From: Acidisarcina polymorpha
Lineage (GTDB): Bacteria > Acidobacteriota > Terriglobia > Terriglobales > Acidobacteriaceae
DNA: 64,000 nucleotides
Direction: 5' to 3'
Assembly (NCBI RefSeq): GCF_003330725.1
Contig: NZ_CP030840.1
Location: 3,286,001 to 3,350,000, forward strand
The position numbers and the translations under genes were made by a program. The notes below the pieces were generated by a model, which worked only from the letters and a program-made list of their open reading frames with translations, was not told the origin of the DNA and did not search any database. Below are positions 43,530 through 51,041 of the stretch, one piece after another (positions within the stretch are counted from its first letter, which is position 1; the number at the start of each line of letters is the position of its first letter).

Positions 43530-43990
43530 TGCTCGTACTCGATACCGCAGCTGAGCTTAAGGAAATGTTCGAGAAGCAGAATCTTCGTAAGGTGGCCATC
43601 ATCGATGACGCTTACATCAAGGTTCCGACTAGGGCAGCATTTGAACGAGACAACAGGATGGCTGTACTTCTTGAAGACATTCAAAAGTGGCAAAATCCCC
43701 TCGAAGGTTTTGTTGATCTCCCGCGAGCGCTCGAGACAGAAGAATCGATCACTGACGCATTGCTGAAGGATTTGTATTCACACAAAGCCGAATCGGCTGC
43801 CCTCGCCGGTGGTGGGCAGGAACTTCGGTGGCACCCATTCGGTCTGATTCGACGCAATGCGCGGCAGGCCTCGGAGGTCAACCGGATCGAGTTGCACGGC
43901 CCGGACATCGAGGAAGTCATAATCGAGGTCGGCAGCGACTTGGCCGACGATCTGCGATTTTCCGACGCCGCATGGCCCCCAGATATGTAG
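43529..43990 (+). CDS. receiver-like protein fragment fused to reversed MoxR sequence
   Basis: The first ~90 residues from ATG 43529 look native: LDTAAELKEMFEKQNLRKVAIIDDAYIKVPTRAAF resembles the start of a receiver or pseudo-receiver domain with an IDD acidic pair. It is translationally coupled to the DUF4007 gene. After about 43795 the frame merely reads the opposite strand of a MoxR-type ATPase gene to a stop at 43990, so the true C-terminus has been lost by rearrangement. The residual product would be chimeric and is probably non-functional. Confidence 0.55.
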   Translation: MLVLDTAAELKEMFEKQNLRKVAIIDDAYIKVPTRAAFERDNRMAVLLEDIQKWQNPLEGFVDLPRALETEESITDALLKDLYSHKAESAALAGGGQELRWHPFGLIRRNARQASEVNRIELHGPDIEEVIIEVGSDLADDLRFSDAAWPPDM

Positions 43991-44047
43991 GGGCACACGC
44001 TCGCCAATGAGCGCATGAAGCGCTTCATAGAGCTTGGAGGGTTTCAT
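43778..44047 (-). pseudogene. MoxR-family AAA+ ATPase, N-terminal fragment
   Basis: ATG 44047 with AAGGA seven bases upstream. PSKLYEALHALIGERVPLHIWGPCGVGKSQIVGQVA contains a Walker A motif (GPCGVGKS), followed by DYDFLDVRAVQLDPVDLRGLP, the MoxR/VWA-associated pattern. After ~84 residues it runs through the junction at about 43795 and stops at 43778. Walker B, sensor and arginine-finger regions are missing. Converges on the receiver fragment. Confidence 0.75.
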
Positions 44048-44136
44048 GGTTCGTCCTTGATGGAGACTGAAATGGGCTACTGCTGGCGCAGAGAGTCTTG
44101 CCTACGGGTATGTGATTGGAAGTGACTAGGAATGTA

Positions 44137-44430
44137 TTACCGGATGGTTCCGTAATCTCGGATCGTTCTTACATTGCCTCTGTTCGACTTCAGAAGACGA
44201 ACCCGGAACTCGACCCTTGGGACAGGTTCGATAAAAAAGAATGTGCCGTCTGTGAACTGGATTTCGAAGGCCGATAGACCCTGCGAAGGGCCGACGCAGC
44301 GGATGAAATCTACTGTCTTTCCTCTCGCGTCCTCGTAGAGGATCCCTTGAGTAGCGTTCTCCGGTTCGGAGGGTGATTCGGCAGAGTGCTCCGTGGAACT
44401 TTGTTTTGCCTGTGTCGTTTTCCGCTTCAT
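44137..44430 (-). CDS. small hypothetical protein
   Basis: 97 residues from ATG 44430, which has a strong GGAGGGGA site. A Ser/Thr/Lys-rich disordered start is followed by a compact beta-rich C-terminus (GKTVDFIRCVGPSQGLSAFEIQFTDGTFFFIEPVPRVEFRVRLL). Not recognised. The same frame is open upstream to a PP-loop-like fragment, so the gene may now be read as part of a longer chimera. It precedes the MoxR fragment on the same strand. Confidence 0.55.
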   Translation of the reverse strand: MKRKTTQAKQSSTEHSAESPSEPENATQGILYEDARGKTVDFIRCVGPSQGLSAFEIQFTDGTFFFIEPVPRVEFRVRLLKSNRGNVRTIRDYGTIR

Positions 44431-44622
44431 GTCCCCTCCCCGATCAAGACCCATGGTGTGCAATTCGTGCAAGGAGCCACGCGGCCGAGAAGCCTGGCAG
44501 TCGTTCTCTTGCGAGGATACCCAGTTCATCAAGCCGGCAAGCCGGACGGAGGCGCCGTCCAGCCAGCGCACCAAGATAGCCATGGATTCCACCCCATCCC
44601 CATAGGAGAAGATGGTTTTCAT
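44431..44622 (-). pseudogene. PP-loop (PAPS-reductase-like) enzyme N-terminal fragment
   Basis: From ATG 44622 the protein starts KTIFSYGDGVESMAILVRWLDGAS, matching the PP-loop motif region of PAPS-reductase/adenine nucleotide alpha hydrolase proteins (SYGGGVxSxAxL). After about 25 residues homology stops and the frame runs on into the next small protein. Such PP-loop enzymes occur in sulfur-based DNA modification clusters and on phages or plasmids; either source is possible. Confidence 0.5.
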
Positions 44623-44667
44623 AGTTTTCCTTGTTTTGGGTGATAACACTGAGACTGGCGAACAGGC

Positions 44668-45315
44668 CTACTCGATCAATACTTTGAGATCTGAGGCGAG
44701 CGCCATTGCGCCCGCATGGACAACGCCATTTTCCATCAGTGGGGTGGAGGCGCCAGCAGGACGAAGTTCTGAGGCTTTGACCCTGGTCCCGAACAGAACG
44801 ACCGCACGAGCGCGGTCATCCTGCCTGCTCGGCCAGATCAGTCCATGCGCCTGTGGGTACGCAGAGTATAAAGTTTCGGCCCACCTCCTGGTTTCCGGGT
44901 AGTGGGCCTTTGTTGTATCGATGAGTTCGTGAGGATGAACGCCGAGTCGGCGCAAACCGACCTTTCCGAGGTCGATGAGCTGGAAGTCTGAAAGAAAGAC
45001 GAGTGTCGATGTGAGCTTGTCTTTGAATCTGTCGATCGAGACTCGTTTGAATCCCGGCTTGTACGGGACATCATGAAAGACGGTCTCCATCAGCGCTCCC
45101 TGTGAAGTGGTAGCCGCATAGAGGGTCGGGATCACCTCTCCAGCCGAATCATGTATCGGGCTGAAACGCGCATTGCCCTGCTTCCTCGGGTTGAACAAGT
45201 CGACCGCATACGCGGTGTCATGAACCCGGTACATGATCTCGCTGGCACCCCATGAGATCAACTTGGCGTCGAGCGGTCCAGCAGGCGGCGCCGTGCCCGG
45301 CACCGGATTAGCCAT
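44668..45315 (-). CDS. RES-domain toxin (NAD+ phosphorylase type)
   Basis: 215 residues from ATG 45315. RES toxins deplete NAD+. The named residues are visible: Arg in IMYRVHD, Tyr in TLYAATT region, Glu in ALMETVFHDVP and Ser in LIWPSRQDD. Its start overlaps the stop of the antitoxin-like gene by eight bases, the standard toxin-after-antitoxin coupling of RES-Xre modules. The gene seems intact. Start chosen over 45336 to place it near the normal family N-terminus. Confidence 0.85.
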   Translation of the reverse strand: MANPVPGTAPPAGPLDAKLISWGASEIMYRVHDTAYAVDLFNPRKQGNARFSPIHDSAGEVIPTLYAATTSQGALMETVFHDVPYKPGFKRVSIDRFKDKLTSTLVFLSDFQLIDLGKVGLRRLGVHPHELIDTTKAHYPETRRWAETLYSAYPQAHGLIWPSRQDDRARAVVLFGTRVKASELRPAGASTPLMENGVVHAGAMALASDLKVLIE

Positions 45316-45976
45316 GTTGCACTCCAGCGACCTCATCCTTCGCGGCTGCGATCACCCGATCCGGATCGACCGCCAACACGTCCTGGGGTCGCTCGTCATT
45401 GAGAAAGCTATTCAGCGCGGCGAACCAGAAAGCCAAGCTCCAGCCATCCTTGGCATCACCGAAGATTCGGAGGATCTCCGCCATCTGCTTGCGGGGACGA
45501 TGGTCATCCGGATTCAGGGCATACAACGGGAAATAATCATCTCTCCCGTGCTGGATCGCAAAGATGTCTCGATTGCGCTTCCACTTGTTCGGCTGAACGC
45601 TCGGATTGACGGCGCTAAAACCGGCGAGCTTTGCCAACGCGCTTGCTGGGAGGAAGTCCCCGCTATTGAGGATGTCCGTCTTCGCGTCGATCATCATGCG
45701 AGCTTGCTCACGCGCCGCCTTCGAAGGCGCAACATCCGTGAGGAAGATGCTGACGAACTTCTGAAGCGTCTCCGCCTGACGTTGCTCGATGAGTTGGGGG
45801 AGGAACTCGGCAACGCGCTGAAAAACACTTTCTGCGGCTGCCACCTGCTCGTCGTCTGCAAAGCTCACAGCGACCGTCCGCCTATTCGGCGATTTATGGA
45901 GCAAAGCGATGACGTCTTGCCCACTGCCGCTCATCACGAACGGCGTAACCTGCTCAAATCGCTTGCCATTCGACAT
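45308..45976 (-). CDS. antitoxin-like protein with MbcA/ParS (DUF2384-type) C-terminal domain
   Basis: 222 residues. The C-terminal ~60 (MAEILRIFGDAKDGWSLAFWFAALNSFLNDERPQDVLAVDPDRVIAAA) match the toxin-binding MbcA/ParS domain of RES antitoxins. The N-terminal half is longer than the usual ~130-160 residue antitoxin; it includes ILNSGDFLPASALAKLAGFS, a possible HTH. It probably binds RES to block the NAD+ site and represses its own promoter. A perfect 10-bp inverted repeat lies 36 bp upstream. Confidence 0.78.
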   Translation of the reverse strand: MSNGKRFEQVTPFVMSGSGQDVIALLHKSPNRRTVAVSFADDEQVAAAESVFQRVAEFLPQLIEQRQAETLQKFVSIFLTDVAPSKAAREQARMMIDAKTDILNSGDFLPASALAKLAGFSAVNPSVQPNKWKRNRDIFAIQHGRDDYFPLYALNPDDHRPRKQMAEILRIFGDAKDGWSLAFWFAALNSFLNDERPQDVLAVDPDRVIAAAKDEVAGVQHG

Positions 45977-46011
45977 TCAAAGCACCTCGCTATATACGCA
46001 TTTTGCATATC

Positions 46012-46040
46012 TAGATTATCACGTATTTTTTGATAATCTA
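46012..46040. promoter_or_regulatory. perfect palindrome upstream of RES antitoxin
   Basis: TAGATTATCA, nine-base spacer, TGATAATCTA. A second, weaker repeat ATATACGCATTTTGCATAT lies at 45992-46010. Both are in the A/T-rich promoter region between the antitoxin (start 45976) and the divergent oxidoreductase (start 46146). Such repeats are typical for autorepression by the antitoxin complex. A T-run in the spacer also allows a terminator reading. Confidence 0.6.
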
Positions 46041-46145
46041 TCTCATCTTAGCAATCGAGCAGTTCGAGCGGAACCGCCTGGGGTGAATGTGCGTCGTCTT
46101 GATAGCACAATCATCCAAAGGGCTGTTCGTCATCCAGGGGTACGC

Positions 46146-47144
46146 ATGTCAAAAACCGTAAAGATTGTTCGCTTTCACAAGACCGGGCCAGCCGAAGTAC
46201 TGCAATTTGATGAACTTCCGCTTCCGCAGCCAGGCCCCGGTGAAGTCCGCCTGCAGGTGAAAGCTCTCGGGTTGAACCGCGCTGAGATCATGTTTCGGAA
46301 CGGACAGTATCTGGAGACTCCCGTCACTCCAGCCAAGAATGGTTACGAGGCGGCCGGAATCATCGATTCCGTCGGATCGAGTGTGGACTCAAGCTGGATC
46401 GGCAAGACGGTCAGCACCGTTCCGGGAACTTTCAAGCTCAATGACCACGGAGTCTACGGTGAGGTCGCCATCGTCCCGGTTCAAGGAATCGCCGAATATC
46501 CCTCGGCTCTTTCCTATGAGCAGGGAGCGTCGATCTGGATGCAGTACCTCACGGCATATGGCGCGCTCATTTGGCTTGGACAGATTGCCAAGGGAGATTT
46601 CGTCGTCATCACTGCGGCTAGCAGCAGCGTTGGCATTGCAGCAATAGAGATGGCAAAGGTGGAAGGCGCTATCAGCATCGCGGTTACCCGCACTGCCTCG
46701 AAGAAACCGGCGCTGCTCGAAGCTGGTGCGGATCATGTCATCGTCACCGACGACGAAGATCTGATTGAACGCGTCCACGAAATTACTTCAGGCAAAGGCG
46801 CGCGCATCGTCTTTGACCCCATCGGCGGTAAGATCCTCGAATCGCTCGCCACCCTAGCTGCGCCCAAGGGCATCATCTTCGAATACGGGGCGTTGGCACC
46901 CGAACCCACACCTTATCCGCTTTTCACGGCGCTGGCCAAGAGTCTTACCATCCGGGCGTACACACTCTTTGAGGTCACCCCAGATCCGGTTTTCCCGAAG
47001 GCCAAGCAATACATCTTTGATCATCTGGCGTCAGGCGCTTTCAAGCCGCTCATTGACAGGACCTTTCGATTCGCCGAACTCATCGAAGCGCATCGCTACA
47101 TGGAGTCGAACGCGCAGATCGGCAAGATCGTCGTCATCTTATGA
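46146..47144 (+). CDS. zinc-dependent-type alcohol dehydrogenase/quinone oxidoreductase
   Basis: MDR protein of 332 residues. GroES-like half: FDELPLPQPGPGEVRLQVKALGLNRAEIMFRNG, YEAAGIIDSVG. Rossmann half: VITAASSSVGIAAIEMAKVEGAISIAVTR. No zinc Cys ligands evident, so probably an NADPH:quinone reductase. It begins a redox gene group (AhpD-like, thioredoxin-like, deformylase) on the plus strand, opposite to the toxin pair. Confidence 0.87.
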   Translation: MSKTVKIVRFHKTGPAEVLQFDELPLPQPGPGEVRLQVKALGLNRAEIMFRNGQYLETPVTPAKNGYEAAGIIDSVGSSVDSSWIGKTVSTVPGTFKLNDHGVYGEVAIVPVQGIAEYPSALSYEQGASIWMQYLTAYGALIWLGQIAKGDFVVITAASSSVGIAAIEMAKVEGAISIAVTRTASKKPALLEAGADHVIVTDDEDLIERVHEITSGKGARIVFDPIGGKILESLATLAAPKGIIFEYGALAPEPTPYPLFTALAKSLTIRAYTLFEVTPDPVFPKAKQYIFDHLASGAFKPLIDRTFRFAELIEAHRYMESNAQIGKIVVIL

Positions 47145-47166
47145 CTTGCCACGGGAGGTTTATCGA

Positions 47167-47574
47167 ATGGCCACAGTAAAGCTCTGGACCGACGTAGAGG
47201 TGGAAGCCGTTCCTGCCGTCAAAACGGTGTTTGACGACATACGTGCCACGCGGAAGTCGGATTTCGTGAACAACTTCTGGCGCGCTCTCGCAAATCAACC
47301 CAGCCTCCTAGAGCGAACGTGGAGCAGCGTCAAGCAGGTGATGATCGAGCCCGGCACGCTCGATCCACTGACAAAGGAGTTGGTTTATATCGCGGTATCC
47401 ACGGCGAACAGTTGCAGCTACTGCGTCCACTCGCACACCGCCGCGGCACGCACCAAAGGGCTCTCGGACGAGCAGTACGCTGAGTTCCTGGCGGTCATCG
47501 GCATGGCCGCAGAAACGAATACCCTCGCGAATTCCATGCAAATCCCTGTCGATCAGGAGTTCTTGATCGGCTAG
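47167..47574 (+). CDS. carboxymuconolactone decarboxylase/AhpD-like protein
   Basis: 135 residues. The AhpD-like active-site motif NSCSYCVHSHTAAA (CxxC then His) follows LDPLTKELVYIAVSTA. AhpD proteins are alkylhydroperoxidases that use the CxxC pair to reduce peroxides via a partner. It follows the oxidoreductase by 22 bp and precedes a thioredoxin-like protein that could recharge it. Confidence 0.87.
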   Translation: MATVKLWTDVEVEAVPAVKTVFDDIRATRKSDFVNNFWRALANQPSLLERTWSSVKQVMIEPGTLDPLTKELVYIAVSTANSCSYCVHSHTAAARTKGLSDEQYAEFLAVIGMAAETNTLANSMQIPVDQEFLIG

Positions 47575-47650
47575 AGAACGCAGGCCGCCCGAAAGGCCTC
47601 GCGACAGAAGATCAACAATTACCCGTCTTATTTCTAAGGACATAGTCACG

Positions 47651-48214
47651 ATGCCTTCGTTTTCGGATCAATTCTCGTCTGCGCTCCCGTACGAGCAGTA
47701 CCTTGCGAACGGCAACGAAGAGCAGCAGCGCCGCTGGACGCAGGTCTACGACATCGCACAGGTCGATTCAGCTCAACGGCAACTCATCTCCGGCTTCGAA
47801 CGGAAGATGAAAGTTCTTGTCCATTCCGGAATTTGGTGCGGAGACTGCGTCGAGCAATGTCCTCTAATCCAAAGAATTGCCGAAGCTAATCCTGCGAAGA
47901 TCCAGCTGCGATTTCTGGAACGAGAGATGAGCACGGAACTCAGTGAGGAGTTGCGCATCAACGGAGGGAGCCGGGTTCCTGTCGTTCGCTTCTATTCCGA
48001 AGATGACCTATGGTGCGCGACGTCTGGAGACCGGACGCTCAATCGGTATCGCGCACTCGCGCTGAAGCGCCTTGGCCCAAGCTGCCCGACCGGCATCCTC
48101 CTTCCTGAGAAGGGTGAAGTAGAAGCGACAATCGCGGACTGGATCAACGAGGTGGAGCGGGTACAACTCATGCTTCGACTCACTCCCCGGCTGCGCGAAA
48201 AGTATCAGGACTAG
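47651..48214 (+). CDS. thioredoxin-family protein
   Basis: 187 residues. A thioredoxin fold with active site GIWCGDCVEQCP (CxxC) in KVLVHSGIWCGDC, then IQLRFLERE and the cis-Pro region GSRVPVVRF. The N-terminal ~50 residues are helical and extra to the fold. No signal peptide, so cytoplasmic. Gene position suggests it serves the AhpD-like protein or repairs thiols. AGGA precedes the start. Confidence 0.83.
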   Translation: MPSFSDQFSSALPYEQYLANGNEEQQRRWTQVYDIAQVDSAQRQLISGFERKMKVLVHSGIWCGDCVEQCPLIQRIAEANPAKIQLRFLEREMSTELSEELRINGGSRVPVVRFYSEDDLWCATSGDRTLNRYRALALKRLGPSCPTGILLPEKGEVEATIADWINEVERVQLMLRLTPRLREKYQD

Positions 48215-48221
48215 GCGGGCG

Positions 48222-48818
48222 ATGAGGATCAAGATAGCCAGCGTCGGCGACGCTGTACTGCGCGATCCCGCGAGGCCGCTTCGTCCGGAGGAAATCGGCA
48301 GCGAGACCATCCGTGAGTTGATCGAACATATGCGCGAGACACTGGCCGATGCTCCCGGCGTCGGTCTGGCGGCCCCTCAGATTGGGGAGCCCTTGCAACT
48401 CGTGATCATTGAAGACAAAGCGGAATATCAAGCGACTCTGACCCCGGCGGAACTGGCAGAACGCGAACGGCGCCCTGTCGCCTTCCATGTGCTCATCAAT
48501 CCTGAGATTGAGTTGCTATCGCCTCTGGAGGTGAACTTCTTCGAAGGCTGTCTGAGCCTGCCCGGTTTCATGGCGATTGTGCCACGTGCCCGAAGGGTGA
48601 GAGTGCGGGCTCTCAACGAAGCCGGCGAGATCGTCACCATCGAAGCCGAAGGCTGGTATGCGCGGATCCTCCAACATGAGATCGACCATTTGAGAGGGAC
48701 TTTGTACATAGACCGCATGTTGAGCCGGAGCTTCTCCTCGATCGACCACTACAACCGGCACTGGAAGTCCAAATCGAAAGAAGAGTTGCTGCAGGGCTTT
48801 CGTCCCAAGATCAGCTGA
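48222..48818 (+). CDS. def: peptide deformylase (probably an accessory copy)
   Basis: 198 residues; removes the formyl group from nascent N-termini. All three motifs are present: GVGLAAPQIG, EGCLSL with the Cys ligand, and QHEIDH with two His ligands and the catalytic Glu. It is 7 bp after the thioredoxin gene and not beside fmt, as housekeeping def usually is, and it lies within the accessory segment. It is therefore probably an extra copy, which can raise tolerance to deformylase inhibitors or act on specific substrates. Confidence 0.93.
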   Translation: MRIKIASVGDAVLRDPARPLRPEEIGSETIRELIEHMRETLADAPGVGLAAPQIGEPLQLVIIEDKAEYQATLTPAELAERERRPVAFHVLINPEIELLSPLEVNFFEGCLSLPGFMAIVPRARRVRVRALNEAGEIVTIEAEGWYARILQHEIDHLRGTLYIDRMLSRSFSSIDHYNRHWKSKSKEELLQGFRPKIS

Positions 48819-48821
48819 TAA

Positions 48822-48853
48822 CGGTCGCAGAACATAACTTTGTTCTGCGACCG
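48822..48853. terminator. 13-bp-stem hairpin between convergent def and PRTRC-E genes
   Basis: CGGTCGCAGAACA, loop TAACTT, TGTTCTGCGACCG: a perfect stem starting four bases after the def stop and 12 bp from the convergent PRTRC-E stop. No T-tract follows on either strand, but position and strength favour a shared bidirectional terminator. Confidence 0.75.
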
Positions 48854-48865
48854 AGTGAGTCTGAG

Positions 48866-49396
48866 CTAAGCTGCTTGATCGAGGTCTTCGTCCTCTTCCT
48901 CTTCTTCTCGGTTTGCATTTGCCTCAGCAAGAATCTCTTCTTCCTCATCCACATCCTGAGCAACCTGAGCTTCGGTGACAGGGGCATCGAAGAGACCAAA
49001 GGTCTTCGCGGGTTCCGGCTTGGGGACTACTGCTGGCTTCGTAGCAGCGTCGGTTTTCGCAGACTCTCCGTTCGAAGTTTCCTTCTTCGCCGGCTGCTTC
49101 TTCGCACGCGCTTCAGCCTGAGCGGCTTTCCCGGCGGCGTCCATCTCCGCCTTCGCCCGCTCGAGTGTGTTCTTCAGTTGTAGATGAGCTGCGACGAAGC
49201 CAACGATGGATGATGGCAAATCTTCGTCAAGCTCTTCTGCGGTGCCGGTGAGCTTGATGGGTGTGGTCAGTGCGGTGTTCTCTCCATCCTTCAGCTTCTT
49301 CGGGATGATACTGACACTGATCTGATCGTCTTCGAGGTGAGTTATGGTCAGCAGGACCGCGCGCTGCCGCAGGTAGGGTGCAAGCTCTTTGAACAT
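48866..49396 (-). CDS. PRTRC system protein E
   Basis: 176 residues from ATG 49396. The PRTRC (ParB-related, ThiF-related cassette) E signature is clear: KELAPYLRQRAVLLTITHLEDDQI, then IIPKKLKDGENTALTTPIKLTGTAEELDEDLP and GFVAAHLQLKNTLE. The C-terminal third is a low-complexity Lys/Ala-rich then strongly acidic tail (EEEEILAEANANREEEEEDED). PRTRC cassettes are found on plasmids and islands and their role is unknown. It appears complete, while B and F are truncated and C, ParB, ThiF and A are absent from the window. Confidence 0.88.
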   Translation of the reverse strand: MFKELAPYLRQRAVLLTITHLEDDQISVSIIPKKLKDGENTALTTPIKLTGTAEELDEDLPSSIVGFVAAHLQLKNTLERAKAEMDAAGKAAQAEARAKKQPAKKETSNGESAKTDAATKPAVVPKPEPAKTFGLFDAPVTEAQVAQDVDEEEEILAEANANREEEEEDEDLDQAA

Positions 49397-49412
49397 GGCT
49401 TCTCCGGGTAGG

Positions 49413-49733
49413 TCACTTCGGGCGCGACCCTTCCCTCGGCGTCTTGAGTTCAGGATCATCCCAATGAATGGTGTTACGGCGTCCAAACGCCAGCGCTTCG
49501 TTGTAGGCGATGGGATCGTAGTCTCGCTGCCCCAGGAGGCGGTACATTGCGTTGACCGCGGACTTCAACAGGAGCTTCATCTCGTCGTCGGAGATATGGG
49601 AGACGTCAGCCATTCCGCTGCAGACGGGACACGATTTCCCTGCGTGCAAGTCTTCGATAGGGCCGTTGCGAAAGGCCAAAACGACCAGGGCTTTTGCTTC
49701 CATCGCGAGATCGGCATCGAGCTTCATCTTCAT
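49413..49733 (-). CDS. hypothetical protein with CPVC motif in the PRTRC cluster
   Basis: 106 residues from ATG 49733 (49727 also possible). ALVVLAFRNGPIEDLHAGKSCPVCSG with one CxxC, then ISDDEMKLLLKSAVNAMYRLLG and YNEALAFGRRNTIHWDDP. Similar small proteins accompany plasmid and island gene sets, but I know no function. It lies 16 bp upstream of PRTRC-E and follows the truncated PRTRC-B; the frame is open further upstream across the deletion junction. Confidence 0.6.
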   Translation of the reverse strand: MKMKLDADLAMEAKALVVLAFRNGPIEDLHAGKSCPVCSGMADVSHISDDEMKLLLKSAVNAMYRLLGQRDYDPIAYNEALAFGRRNTIHWDDPELKTPREGSRPK

Positions 49734-49801
49734 GGGCGGCGTTCTCCGGTACGTCATTACCATACCGCCGCAGCGCCTCTGAAGTCTCAGGTCGTCCGAT
49801 A

Positions 49802-50173
49802 CTACGCAGCCACCCGCCACACCAGTGGCGGCTGCGGCAAAACTCGGCCATTCAACTCTGAGGCTTTGCCCTCTGAGTTCTGATAGAACATCTGTCGCCG
49901 CCGTACTGGTGTCCACCACACGATCATGCGATCGCCCTTCGCGAGAATATTCTCCGGTAGGACCTCCGCGACTAAGCCCCCGCTGAGAGAGCGCACCAGG
50001 GATTCTACAAAGGCCACAGTCAGCGGCTGAGCGGGACCCAGAGTGAGTGGGGCGTCCTTCTGAAGCGCTACGTCGTGGCGGGTGACGAAGCTCTTCTGGC
50101 GGTCTCCATACACCAGAAGCGCCTCACGCAGCTCGAAGCGATGGTTCTCCCCGATCGACACGTTGATCTGCAT
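49802..50173 (-). pseudogene. PRTRC system protein B, truncated
   Basis: From ATG 50173: TLGPAQPLTVAFVESLVRSLSGGLVAEVLPENILAKGDRMIVWWTPVRRRQMFYQNSEG and GRVLPQPPLVWRVA match the N-terminal half of PRTRC-B. It stops at 49802 after 123 residues; family members have about 240. The sequence beyond is unrelated, so a deletion removed the C-terminal half and, presumably, the following PRTRC genes. GGAGAGCC precedes the ATG. Confidence 0.8.
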
Positions 50174-50530
50174 GGCTCTCCTCCGATTTTTCCCACTCCT
50201 GCAACTCTTCCAGCCATTGGAAAAGCTCATGATTGAAGAGAACGAAGCGCTCCACAGTGCGGACCACCTGTCGCACTTCGTCTGGGTTTTGCGGATCGAA
50301 AGCGACGCCTATAGCGGGCTCCAAACTTCCCTCAAGCATGTACTGGCCCTCTTCATCGAAGCAGGCGGTAATGGCATCTCGCTCCTTGAACGCTACCAAC
50401 AGGGACGGCAGCGGCGGGCTGTCGTAGTTGCCCTCTTCGATGAAGCTTTGAGTAAGTCGCACTCGCACCCTTGCGAGTTGCTGCAGCTTGCGTAGGCGTT
50501 TGATCCACGAAGCATACCGACCATTGGCAT
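50124..50530 (-). pseudogene. PRTRC system protein F-like, C-terminal fragment
   Basis: RKLQQLARVRVRLTQSFIEEGNYDSPPLPSLLVAFKERDAI, CFDEEGQYMLEGSLEPAIGVAFDPQNPDEVRQVVRTVERFVLFNHELFQWLEEL resembles the end of PRTRC-F. Upstream of ~50530 the frame enters an integrase fragment on the other strand, so the 5' part is gone. It overlaps the start of PRTRC-B by 50 bp. Family assignment rests on its C-terminal pattern and position before B. Confidence 0.6.
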
Positions 50531-50532
50531 GT

Positions 50533-50970
50533 CTGTAGAGAAGTCTGGCTGAGGAGCTTGAACTGCCGAAGCTGACATTCCAAGTCATCCGCAGAACCAT
50601 CGCGACGCTCGGCAAGACCAAAGGGCACGTGAAGGACATTCAAGGGATGATGCGGCATTCGAAGGCTTCGACCACCACCGACGTCTATATGCAGTCGTTG
50701 GAACCGGAGGTGCGAACGGCTATCAACGCGATTCATGACGAGCTGATGGGCAACGGAACGACCGGCTCGTTACCGCAAACGCCACCAGAGACGCCCGCAA
50801 CACCTCGCGCAGAGAATCAACGAAATACTCCGCAGCGAGCGCAGGCGCCGAAAAAGGCTGATTCCGGACACGGCGATACGCCGGAGAAAAAGCCGGTTCG
50901 TGGCGTGGTTTTGGAATTTGCGACAAGGATGCGACAAAGTCGCGGAAGGGAGGTGCTTCTAAATGATTGA
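50533..50970 (+). pseudogene. tyrosine recombinase (phage-type integrase) C-terminal fragment
   Basis: The frame following a TAG at ~50530 reads LPKLTFQVIRRTIATLGK (catalytic RR region), DIQGMMRHSKASTTTDVYMQSLEPEV (catalytic His and nucleophile Tyr), then a long low-complexity Pro/Thr/Lys tail to TGA or TAA by 50970. The N-terminal domain and first catalytic Arg are missing. It ends seven bases from a tRNA-Ala-like 3' end, the classic position of an integrase at its attachment site. Confidence 0.8.
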
Positions 50971-50976
50971 AATAAT

Positions 50977-51041
50977 TGGTGGACCTGATCGGGATCGAAC
51001 CGATGACCTCTTCCATGCCATGGAAGCGCGCTCCCAAGTCC
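50977..51041 (-). pseudogene. tRNA-Ala(GGC) remnant lacking the D-arm (attachment-site relic)
   Basis: On the minus strand: anticodon stem CTTCC/GGAAG with loop ATGGCAT (anticodon GGC, Ala), T-arm ATCGG-TTCGATC-CCGAT, acceptor CAGGTCC-A and CCA. The 5' part is GGAC followed directly by TTGGGAGCGCG; about 11 bases (rest of acceptor and D-arm start) are missing and the D-loop is shortened. It cannot fold as a tRNA. The 3' half being intact next to an integrase tail suggests an att site left by integration and excision. Confidence 0.75.
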
